Source: Hibiscus mutabilis (taxonomy: Eukaryota; Streptophyta; Magnoliopsida; Malvales; Malvaceae). From it: a stretch of DNA of 64,000 bases. Each line of letters starts with the position of its first letter. Positions within the stretch are counted from its first letter, which is position 1. The notes under the pieces are model-generated. The model saw only the letters and a list, made by a program, of their open reading frames with translations. It was not told the origin of the DNA and did no database searches. Shown here one piece after another: positions 54,490-64,000 of the stretch. The translations under genes were made by a program, and so were the position numbers. The stretch covers positions 8,184,001 through 8,248,000 of the forward strand of contig CM033715.1 in the NCBI GenBank assembly GCA_019671005.1, in the 5' to 3' direction.

Positions 54490-56880
54490 TATATCTCTAG
54501 TGAGGCTAACGCAGTTGATTTCTCATCGACGGAGAGATATTCGTGCGCTGCTGATGTCGACCTACATATTGGACGTAGACCTTGTCACCAGTCTCTTGAT
54601 CGAGTTTCGGTTGCAGAACCTAGCAGGGTTCATGTTGCCGATGAATCGGAACTATACAGTTTTGAAAGGTATAATTCTAATAAGGAACTGCTGAGGGAGA
54701 CTAGGCCCGAATGTGACGAGATGGGTTTATTTTCAGAAGAACCAGCCGACTTTGACGAGCCCATGAATACCGAGGATGATGTAGACGATGTTTCAGGGGA
54801 TGTTGCAGAGGAAGAACCTGTAAAAGTTGTTGCCCTGGATAGCTTTACTAGAACTCACATTAGCGTTGCGTATTACGATCTACCATCGCACTTTATAACA
54901 GTGGGTATGGAAGAATTTTACACTACAGAATTCCCATAGTTGGAGCAGTTCAACAAACGAAATAACAGTGAAATACATGTTGGGACGATCTTCAGGACCA
55001 AGAAACTAGCGGAGGCTGCCATCAAGCATTACAACATACGCAACTCAGTTACGATCAGCGTCAAAAAACTGAAGGGGATAAATATATTGTTGAATGCCCC
55101 AACAAGTACGATAGATATAACTGGAAGGTCCGTGTATCACGTTTGAAGAGGATGAACAACATGTGACAGACAACGAGATACGACGGACCTCACACATGCT
55201 CCGTGGCAAGCCTTAATCCAAACCATCATAACTTGGATGTGCGCGTGCTCTCTAATCATATCCTGCCACTTATGAGAGCAAATTCACGCGTATATGTACC
55301 GGTATGTATAGCTTCGATCAAAAATCATTTCACCTACACAGTTAAATATGACAATGTGTGGTTTGCAAGATAATGCCATCAAACAACTGTATGGTTAGTG
55401 GGAGAAATACTACAGCGAGTTACGAACGTGGCTGAGCGTGATGCAGAAATACAACCCATGAACGATTATGCAACTAGAGACAAAGCCAATATACTACAAT
55501 GATCGAGTCGTACCAGGGGAGTGCAAAATTTTTCGCCTCTTTTGGATATTTTTGCAATGCGTTAAAGCATTCTGCCACTGCAATCCGATGCTGCAGATTG
55601 ATGGCACATTCTTGTACGAAATATACATCCAGATCTTACTACTAGCAGTTGAACAAAATTGTAATAGGAAATGCATTTCGGTAGCATTTGCAATTGTTGA
55701 AAAGGAAAATATCCCTTCGTATACGTTTTTCCTCACCAACCTGCACACCCATGTATTACGTCGGGTCTTACGGACAAGAGAATATGGTATATATACTATT
55801 TCAGACAGAGGCACATGGATTTGGGCATCAATCCAATGTATGGGACCGTCTTGGGAACCTCTAAATATTCATCATCAGTACTGTCTGCGACACATTGCCA
55901 CAAATTACTACCAAAAGTACAAGAATAATGATGAATGTATAATGGTTCTTTGCATGAGTACGTCATCCATTATTGTTCCGTTTTATTTACCGTTGCTTTT
56001 ATTATTATTATTATTTATTATTAACTATTCCATCTGTTATTGAATAGGCAACACACATAGGGTTCACGAAGTTGAGGAGCTACTGGAAGAGTTGTGCGTA
56101 AGAAATCCAACTAGATATGGCTATCTTCTTGAAATTCTGAGGGAGAAATGGCTACGATGTTATGATGGGGGTCGCCAATATGGTCACATGACGACGAACT
56201 TGACTGAGGCAATTAATTCGTCTCTAAAGGGAACACGTCATTTGCCTATAACATCCATTATGAAGGCGACATATTATCGACCAGCTACCCTTTTTGCAAC
56301 CCTCAGAAAATAAGCTACGAACTAGATGGCAGGTGGCCGCAGGTTCCATCCAGATCTCCAGCAAAAATTTTAAATATATCGTCAGCACACAAACGCGATG
56401 AGTGCCACATCATTCTCTCGGTATGGAAATCGCTTCACAGTTACACAATTTTCGCGACCGCTAGAAGGAATTATGCAGCACGACTACGTTGTTAATCTAC
56501 AAGAGAGAATATGTGATTGTAGAGTCTTCCAAACATTCAAGTACCCGTGCGCGCACGTCTTTGCTGAATGTGCATCTGTTCATTTGGACTCAATGACACT
56601 CGTTGATCCTGTATATCGACTTGAAAACATTTTTTAGGTATACCAATCCGAGTTTCCTTTGATCGGAAATGACGGTGATCGTGATATGGTCGATAATGAA
56701 CCAAAGATACGGTCAAATGAATCCATGCATCGCAATAAAAAAAGGTCACCCAAAGTCAAGTAGGATTCACTGTGCCAAGGATATGGTTCCTAGAGAACAG
56801 ACTGGCCAACCAAAGCTGTGCAACAATTTTAGGAACCCTGGATACGACATCAGAAAATGTCCTTATAGAACCTGCCCTTG
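54490..56880 (+). pseudogene. MULE transposase (catalytic core, SWIM zinc finger), decayed
   Basis: An acidic N-terminal part (54490-54939: 'MGLFSEEPADFDEPMNTEDD') ends at a stop at 54937-54939. It continues as 'LEQFNKRNNSEIHVGTIFRT' and KKLAEAAIKHYNIRNSVTI (FAR1/MULE N-domain style). The core at about 55468-55940 has NPMLQIDGTFLY (first catalytic Asp) and YTISDRG (second Asp region), then HHQYCLRHIATNYYQKYKN. A possible intron or insertion spans about 55945-56048. LTEAINSSLKGTRHLP at 56180-56255 is the C-terminal part of the core, and CDCRVFQTFKYPCAHVFAEC at 56513-56572 is a SWIM finger. A degenerate zinc knuckle (CNNFRNPGYDIRKC) ends it. Stops and frameshifts rule out a working enzyme. Confidence 0.85.
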
Positions 56881-57572
56881 AATAAACTAATTGTAATTGT
56901 AAGTTCAATATGTTAATTATAAATAACATTATCAACCTTCCTACATACGTTACCTCGGCACCATCGTAAACATGTGTTCTCCTCGTAAACATGTGTTCTC
57001 GTACTCCTACGTGAAAGTTAAATAACAAACAAAAACCATAACATAACACAAAATCTACTAAAACATGACTACCAACCCATATTTCCATTTTCTTCATGCA
57101 AACGAATACACCAAGATAGCGTTTTTAACACGATTTTTACATCCTTTAGGATGTCTTATACGCGCAGAATGTTTCCATTTTCTTCATCCAAACATGTGTT
57201 CTCATACTACAACGTGAAAGTTAAATAACAATAAAAAATTGCAAAAATACCACAAGATCGACTCAAACATCACTATCGACCCAAGTTTCCATTTTCTTCA
57301 TGCAAATGAACATGAAAAGATAGCATTTTTAACGCGATTTATACACCACTTCGGCTGTCTTATACATGCTGATTTTTACACCATTTTCAAGAGATGTATC
57401 AGTACTAAGAGGTAAAAGTCCAAAACCAAGAAAAATTACCGTCTTTGCCCATGAAAATTAACTACGAACAAGCCTATCGAGCATTATTTAAACATCAAGA
57501 TTGTGAAAAACTCGCGTCCTTCTTCGCGATCCTGCAGAACGCGAGTTCAACCATGTATCGCGATATATTCGC

Positions 57573-57790
57573 ACATCTCCATTACAATTTCTCGTGGGAC
57601 GCGAGTTCCGTCTTTTTAATTTTTTTGAAATTAAAGGATAAAAAAATTATGTCGAATTAAAGACGCGTCATGAGAAAAGCGAGGTTAAAAATCGCGTCTT
57701 GTAGGCCAGTTACCTACCCTTTCGTGAGCCGAATGAGAAATATTTTTTCAAATGTTGTTGAAAGGAGTTATTTAGCTCCTAAACAAGTAC
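57573..57790 (-). repeat. MULE right terminal inverted repeat
   Basis: Reverse complement of the left TIR at 52608-52830, ending in ggagctaaataactcc... (complement of about 57760-57778). A further CG-rich stretch inward (57500-57570: 'cagaacgcgagttcaacc') repeats words found near 53620 inside the element. Confidence 0.85.
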
Positions 57791-57793
57791 TCT

Positions 57794-58589
57794 CACTTCA
57801 TTAAATCGGATGATAAATGTTACATCATATCCTTAATCATCATAATGACTTACTACTTTGATCAATGTGAAGATTGAAATGGAAGTACAAGCTCAGGGTC
57901 ACTTAACATCTGTTGGGTATTTACTATTTTATCAGTACAAGTTAATTAATTGATAGCTAATGAGCTGGTTTTCTGGCCCCCTTCGTCTAAAATGGCCATA
58001 TGAGTAGGACAAATGCAAGGATTTGACTCCACAGCACAGTTTTTGCCATTTCATTATCAACAACAGTTTTGGCCACCCTTTCCTAACTCTGTCAGCTTCA
58101 AGCTTTCACACTACTCAACCAAGGGACAAAACTGAAGTTGAACTTTCTTGCTTTGGTAATGTTCCATCAACCTGGTTCTGTACCCACATAACATGCACCA
58201 TGCATGTCTTTGGGAAGAAGATGGTAAGTCCGAAATGTTGGACTAGCAATTTGTAGCACACCGTAGCAGCAGCCTCTAATGTTTGCAGGTAGAAAGTAAA
58301 ACTCACACGGCATTGCCTATGGGGTTGATGGTTGAAGGAAGGTACACAGAATTGACCAATGGAGGGTGGTGGAGAAATTTGGGATTGGGGTCACTGATTT
58401 AGGCTATGAGTCTATGGCTGATCCGAGGCTTCCTGCAGCTGCATATGTAGGGCATTAGCAATTAGGTTTCTCATCTAGCACGTTCCTGTTTAATGCTCTC
58501 TGACACTTTTTGAAACCTTAATTAAGGGATGTTTTTAGCCACGTGTCATCATAGGAATCACTTCCGCTTGCTTCGCATATGTATATATA
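57794..58589. other. Intergenic; possible remnant exons not recognised
   Basis: More GC-rich at 58020-58450 than its surroundings. A frame at 58131-58256 ends at a plausible donor (aagatg/gtaagt, 58223) and another piece follows an acceptor-like gtttgcag at 58289. No protein family was recognised and stops follow soon. It could be the far side of the gene cut by the MULE, but nothing proves it. Confidence 0.25.
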
Positions 58590-59330
58590 TAGGATAAAAT
58601 ACAATATTTATCACTCAATTATTTTCTCACTTCTATTTTGATCATTCAACTTTTAAAATTTTTAATTTATTAACTGAATTTTTAAATTATTCATACTTTG
58701 GTCACTTTAGAATATTTTATTATTATTTCTTATTTTTAATATTATTAAATATAAAAAAAATTTAAAATAAATAATAGAAATTATATTTTATTATTATTAA
58801 ATTTAAAAATATAAAACAATCACCACCACCGATGATCATATTTTGTCTCAGAATCGACGACCGTTTGATCTTAAATTGCACCGGTGAATTCGTTTTGATA
58901 CATTGAATTCGAATCTGGTGTTTGTTTCACCGAAAAATATCTCAAAACTCGTAAATCTTGTTTGAAACTTTTTGGTTTCCTAACTTTCGATCTCTTTTTT
59001 ATGAACTTTGGAGCACTTTTTTGACAAAATAGAAGTTGAATTCGGATTCAGGTGTCAAGACAAAGCGACCAATAAAATTTGGGACTGAACAGACACCACC
59101 TACGATTGTCGCTGATAGCGTCCGACGTTGACAAATGGTAATCGACGAACAGTTTTATTAAATTTTATATTTTAAATTATTTTTGCATTAAATAATAATA
59201 ATAAATGCTAAAAAAATTATTAGAAATTATTAAAATAAAAATAATTTAAAATTTTAATTAAAAAATTTAAAAATTAAATGATCAAAATAAAAATAAAAAG
59301 ATAATTGAGTGATATATATATTATCTCATG
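58590..59330. mobile_element. ~740 bp element with ~60-70 bp terminal inverted repeats
   Basis: The left end (atatttatcactcaattatt, about 58603) and the reverse complement of the right end (atatatatcactcaattatc) match, followed by 'tattttgatcattcaacttt' against 'tattttgatcatttaatttt'. The interior has no coding region. It resembles in style, not in detail, the element at 29681-30715. Confidence 0.7.
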
Positions 59331-60724
59331 AGGGTGATTGTATAGTGCTAAGGGCAAGTAGGAGAGGTGGGAGAGAACATTGTATAGTGAAAACTCTAAA
59401 TGCAGAACAGTTATGAATGAAAAGAAAGCAATGCAATGATTGCTCTGCGCCGTCTCTATTTATCTATTATTTACTCCTTTGGGGTTGTTGGTTTTTAATG
59501 GTCTATGTCTGGGTTTTTATTTATTCTCCCTGTCAATTGTCACTTGCAAAATAAATGTTAGGTGATTGGTTTCAAAGCTTGAGGGGTGAGGCTTAAATCA
59601 CCTTAGGATAATTATTGTATTTTTTTAACTTAAAAATATAAAAAGCTTTTGATTTTTTTTAAAAAATTAATTAAATTTTTAAATTTCTTTTGCATTTAAT
59701 TAATTTTTTGAATAAAAAATTTAATTAATTAAGCTTTTGAATTAAAAAATTAAATTAATTAAGCCTTTTAATTTATTTTGACCATTAAATTCTAATAATT
59801 TTTTTCAGTATTACTGACACATGATACATTACAATTTTATCGTGTTGCATTTATAAAAAAATTTCAAAAAGTATATTTTATAAATTTTATAAGTTTTTTT
59901 AGAATTTTTAGAATATTAAAGATTTTTTTAAATAAAATAATAAAGAAAAATGTCAAGTGGAAGCACTGTGACACGACACACTTCAATAGTGGATCGAGAA
60001 AACTATTCAGATTTAATGGTCAAAATTGGTCAAATGAGTTAATTGATTCAATTTCGTAGTTCAAGGGCTTAATTGATTAAATTTCTTGGTTTAAGAGTTT
60101 AATGGTCAAAAAGTTCAAAAACTTTATTGATTTTTTTAAAAGTTCAAAGGCTTCTTACACTCTTAAGCCTTTTTACAAATATTAGGATAATTATCTTTTT
60201 AAATAAATATTAGGATAATTATTTTATTTATTTTTCAATGTTTATAATTAAAATTTGAACTTTACATTGTTTTTAATTAAAATTTAACTTAATTTTTTTA
60301 ACTATTAGTATCCAACTCATTGAGTGATTAATCCAAATATAATATTGTAAAAATTTATCATAGGGCAACCTTCTCAACCTAATTGCTCTATTCACAACGT
60401 TAAGATTCGAATTTATAGCTTTGTTTTAAGGGTCTAGTGCCTCATCCCACAAGTCTATTTAAATATTTATTAGAACATTAAATTTTTATTGTGTTGGGAT
60501 AATAACCTACTTATAATGAACGTGTTTTTTTGTTATAAATATATATTTTTTTTAAATATGGAACGAAATAGCGACAAAAAAATAAGATACATAATTGAAA
60601 ATACACACATTACAATATGAATACACAAACATGCCAAAAACAGATTAGTTATTCATAAACTTATAATATTTTAAATACAAAAATAGTATAAAATACATAC
60701 ACATAATAATATAAAGAAAATATT
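59331..60724. other. Intergenic, very AT-rich
   Basis: No gene. 59620-59790 consists of short repeats of 'aattaattaa' and 'ttttgaattaaaaaatta' type, and 60050-60140 has repeated 'agggcttaattgattaaatt'-like words; these are probably relics of inverted-repeat elements. 60300-60440 resembles 42480-42620. Confidence 0.45.
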
Positions 60725-60960
60725 TTGATACACAAAATGTGTAAACTTTACGCAAGTCTTTAAAATTTAGGGTTTAGAGATTTAAGATGTGGTTTATGAT
60801 TTAGAGGTTTAAGTTATAGAGTGTAGAATTTAACGTTTAGGGTTTAAGGTTTAGTGTTAGGGCTAGAGATTCAAGTTTTAAATTTTTTGCTTAAATGTGA
60901 AGGGTTGTGTAATTTTTTTTTACACAGTTTGTGTATTAAAACAGAAGGCTAATATGAATA
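60725..60960. mobile_element. Fold-back element with telomere-like interior, second
   Basis: The ends gatacacaaaatgtgtaaac and the reverse complement of 'ttacacagtttgtgtattaa' form ~20 bp inverted repeats. The interior has degenerate TTTAGGG-like units (atttagggtttagag, acgtttagggttt, agtgttagggcta), here all in one orientation. Confidence 0.55.
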
Positions 60961-61239
60961 CATTAAAAAAAGTCGAATCAATTTCTTAACAAAAATATTT
61001 ATTAAATCATTAAAATTTTTAAGTTAATTTATAAAGTATAAAAATATTTAAAAAGTAAAAAGTTCAATATTAGAAAATCAACATCACGTATACGTAGATT
61101 TCCATACAAATTATCATATCACATCGTTAAAAAATAACATTTTGATTAACATTTTCATTAAAATATATTTTAACCCTTCTCAAAGTGAATGTAGAAAAAG
61201 CCATTTACTTTTAAGCTCGTATAAATTAAAGTTTATATA

Positions 61240-61445
61240 ATTTTTTTAATTTTAGGGTTATAGATTGAAGTTGTAGTTTATGATTTATAAGTTTAAGTTG
61301 CATGATTTAGAATTTAGGTTTATAGTTAAAATTTAAAATTTAGTATTTAGAGGTTAGAGTTAGAAGTTTAGATTTTAAATTTTATAGTTTAGATGTGAAG
61401 GGTTATACAATTTTTTTTACACAATCTGTGCATCAAAATATAACC
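61240..61445. repeat. Telomere-like degenerate repeat, third
   Basis: Units such as 'tttagggttatagattgaag' and 'tttagaggttagagttagaa', and then 'gatgtgaagggtta' and 'tttacacaatctgtgcatca', correspond to the right part of the element at 60725-60960 ('aatgtgaagggttgtg', 'tttacacagtttgtgtatt'). It is a second, more decayed copy of that family. Confidence 0.5.
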
Positions 61446-62935
61446 TTTTACTTTAACCGATTGTAAGTCAAGTAAATTGAAGCAAAATCTTCATACTATA
61501 TGGACTACTTGGTTTTAATTGAGATCTCGTTTAATTTATGTATGAAGTTAGATTTTATTCCCCATTTTTCTTACACATGTTTTTAGGGATAGAGTTAGAA
61601 TCAAATAAAAATAATTTTATTTAAGATTTTATTGCACCAACCGTCTCTAAATTATGACTCTCATTCTAAATCCGTCCCTAAACTTTTAAACATGCCATTT
61701 TTATCCCCGAACTATGGATATATGCCAATTACGTCCCTCCGTTAAAAAAAACTGTTAAGAAAACCGTTAAACTCCATGTAAGCTGTGATGTGTAAAATGA
61801 CATGGCATAAATAATAATCAATGTGGAAAATAAAATAATAATAAACTTTAAAACCTAGAAAGATCTATAATTAAATTAGGAGAAAAAAACAAAAGAATGA
61901 TGAAAGAACAAAGCGTTTTAGGATTGGGATGAGTTTTAGGAAAATAATACTGCAGTTCCTTTTAATATACCACAATGGGTTTTAAGATCGAAGGAAGAGT
62001 TATTAGAGTTGTATTATAAGGAATTGAGAAGAGCCATGGCGTTTCTTTTGTTGTTGAAATGGTCGCAGACTCCTTGTGGGGTGATTGGCCTTTATGGGGA
62101 TGAAAATGTCATTACCGGTGAATTTGGATTTGTAGCCTTCTAGGTTAAAAGTTAAGTTTTTTGAGGTGATTTATTCGTTCAATCACGTGTTTCATTGGAA
62201 TTACACTAATATTTGGTTTTTTTGATTGTTTTGTGTATTGGTTGATGAGATTTTTAACGGATGGACGCATCCAAATGGAGAAGATGCAGAGAAGAAGTTG
62301 ATTAAAATTTTATTCAAGTGTATTAATCCACTTTCTTGAAAGCGCTTAAGTTAGATTTATTTGCCTTTTGTTCTATTTTTATTGATCCGTTGAAACTTTT
62401 AATTGTTTCAGATATGATTGATGAAGACGAAAATTCAATGGTAAAACTTTTTCAAAATAGTCTAGTATCAATTTGCTTTCAAATGGATGCGTTCTTGGAC
62501 TTTGGAGCATGAAAATCGCTTAGGCCTTCCACACATTTCATAAGTTTTTGATCATGTAGAGCTTAATCAAAATTTAATATGTTTTCGATGATGTAAAGCT
62601 TAATTTGATTTCTGATATTTTAGTGGTGGGGATTGCAATTGGTGTCATTGAACTGTTTCCATGATTTCTTTCTATTGAAATGGACAGGTACTCCCAAAAG
62701 TTTATGGCCAGTCGTGTTCTCGCTTGCATGCTGGTCACTGTGATTGGTGAGAAATGGTATAGATTTTAAAAAGAAAATAAAAAATTTGGAGTCCATGTTA
62801 TACCAGACAAAGATGCGATCTCTTATGTGGGGAGAGTAGCATAGTGAAAATTTCAGAATGCTTTTGGTGGTCATGTCCTAAAAATATGACTATCTAATTG
62901 GCGTCGAGGGAAGTGCAAAGGTAGCATGTAACCCT
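61446..62935. other. Intergenic; possible unrecognised coding relic at 61960-62140
   Basis: 61620-61790 resembles inverted-repeat element ends ('aaatccgtccctaaactttt', 'aattacgtccctccgttaaa'). A continuous frame at about 61951-62140 reads 'VPFNIPQWVLRSKEELLELY' and 'YKELRRAMAFLL', which looks protein-like, but I recognise no family. 62620-62935 probably belongs to the LINE relic that follows. Confidence 0.35.
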
Positions 62936-63310
62936 CTTCCTCAGGGTTGGTTAAAGTCCAACGTTGACTGTGTAGCAAAGGGGGGCTCAACGGGAGTTAG
63001 AGACGTTCTTTGGGATGAACAAGGATACATAAGGTTCGTTTTCTCAGGTCCTGACGAAGCAAAAGTAAAGGCCATCATTGGATCTAATCTTGAAGATGGA
63101 ATGACTGAATAAATTTTTGTATCACTGTTGCAAGACGTGATAATTTGGATAACGATTAAAAACATTAGACATTGGACAATGTGGAATATGCTAACGGATA
63201 TTGATCGAGCTTTAAAAAGTTGATAGCATAGAGGTACGTTTTGTGCCTAGAAGTGGTAATGAGATGGTACATACACTAGCAGAGGCGAGAATGAGTAGAT
63301 ATCCAATTTT
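62936..63310 (+). pseudogene. LINE RNase H domain relic
   Basis: The frame PPQGWLKSNVDCVAKGGSTG ... 'VLWDEQGYIRFVFSGPDEAK' is the start of the RNase H-like domain found at the 3' end of plant LINE ORF2 and in LINE-derived proteins (GWxKxNVDGAxxG, GGVLRDxxGxxxxxFSGP). A stop follows at about 63110. Further pieces include WTMWNMLTDIDRALKS and VRFVPRSGNEMVHTLAEA, the usual end of this domain. No RT is seen in the window. Confidence 0.75.
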
Positions 63311-64000
63311 TTAAGGCGTGTTGATAATATGAAGCAGCATGTCCTGTTTTTCTTCAATTGGAGTTCTATTTACTCAGACGTTATAACAGTTGTTCATGTT
63401 CTTAATCTTTTTCAAAACTATAACATATCAAGTGTTGTATGTTTTTTTGATCAAGAGTGTTGTATGTTTTTAACCTTAATTATTAATAAAATAAACATAT
63501 TGAATGAGCAAAAAAAATTAATATGTTGCCCCAAGTAAACCAGTAAACAAATGTACAAGGTAAGTTTAAACCCAAAGACATAATTTCTCATGTGTTGATT
63601 TTTATCAAAAAACTACAAAAGGTATCACTTAAATCTTCATGAAGAAAAAAAAAACATGTTGATGTCAAGGTCTCACTTCAATAAATGGCATGTCTATATT
63701 AAAATTCTAAGTAAATAACATAAAAAACACACTATGTGTGCTTATCTAGGTAGCAACAAAAAACCAATTCAAGACTGCTTGATAAACTGAAAAATAGTTC
63801 ACGCTCTTCACATTTTGATCTTTAACTTGAGACCTAACGAAAAATAAACACAAAACTCATTTACTTCAAACACTAAAACAATATAGTTAGATAGCATATT
63901 CTTATCCACTTACATCAGGCATCCACCTCACTATTAAAGTAGGATTGAATCTAGTTCTATCTAGTTGGCCATCTTGAGAAGAAGATGTTGGGCGTTATTA
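63311..64000. other. Intergenic, AT-rich
   Basis: No gene or clear repeat was recognised to the end of the window. Confidence 0.45.

Larger units (their letters stand above)
52598..57793 (+). mobile_element. Mutator-like element (MULE), full length but decayed, ~5.2 kb
   Basis: Long terminal inverted repeats of about 220 bp bound the element, and a MULE transposase relic lies inside. The outermost bases are near GGGAATTTATTTAG (52598) on the left and ...CTAAACAAGTACTC (57793) on the right. A 9-bp target duplication, expected for Mutator, could not be confirmed. CG-containing words such as 'acgcgagttc' recur at several places inside and in the ends. Confidence 0.85.

Noticed and set aside
59620..60140. 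Candidate array of short spaced repeats (CRISPR-like)
   Set aside because: The repeats are low-complexity AT words without regular spacing, and the genome is a plant nucleus.

Overview
The window is nuclear DNA from a flowering plant, most likely a eudicot. It is AT-rich, has intron-containing plant genes (a seven-exon LOG cytokinin gene and a three-exon class I chitinase), an inserted piece of chloroplast DNA, and many plant transposons (Ty1/copia, LTR modules, MULE, hAT and other MITEs, LINE). The LOG C-terminus and the CG-rich MULE ends remind me of cotton and its relatives, but this is a weak guess. No rRNA, tRNA, CRISPR or prokaryotic feature was seen.

Layout. 1-6617: retrotransposon debris, made of tandem LTR/3'-internal modules followed by a decayed copia pol and its 3' LTR, which ends inside a DUF241 gene. 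6618-28006: a cluster of ten DUF241 (Pfam PF03087) loci. I sort them into subfamilies by sequence: A (8938, 11656, 16319), B (6618, 19902), C (13837, 22113, 24886, 27293) and D (7680). Five look intact (11656, 13837, 19902, 22113, 24886). The other five are broken by frameshifts, stops, retrotransposons or truncation. The cluster grew by direct and inverted duplication, including a pair of ~2.2 kb inverted arms centred near 10.77 kb. Most of the promoters share one design: a GAGACA motif, ~90 bp, then TGTCTCCCC, then a TATA box.

28380-42380: two copies of a ~5 kb segment that carried a class I chitinase. Copy 1 (31289-32424) keeps the whole gene but has lost 2 bp in exon 2. Copy 2 (40602-41255) has lost exon 1 and the start of exon 2 and carries a stop, deletions and a hAT-type MITE, yet it keeps the reading frame at the place where copy 1 is broken. 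Copy 2 also carries a chloroplast atpH-atpF fragment; copy 1 carries a ~1 kb inverted-repeat element that copy 2 lacks.

43414-48690: a decayed copia element on the minus strand, with an internal minisatellite and a 1.5 kb solo LTR nested in it. 50398-51785: an apparently intact LOG gene on the minus strand, the only clearly functional metabolic gene here. 52598-57793: a complete but decayed Mutator-like element with ~220 bp terminal inverted repeats. 57794-64000: AT-rich sequence with MITEs, telomere-like degenerate repeats and a LINE RNase H remnant.

There is no operon-like cooperation. The story is local duplication of a plant gene family of unknown function, and repeated damage and marking of duplicated copies by transposons.
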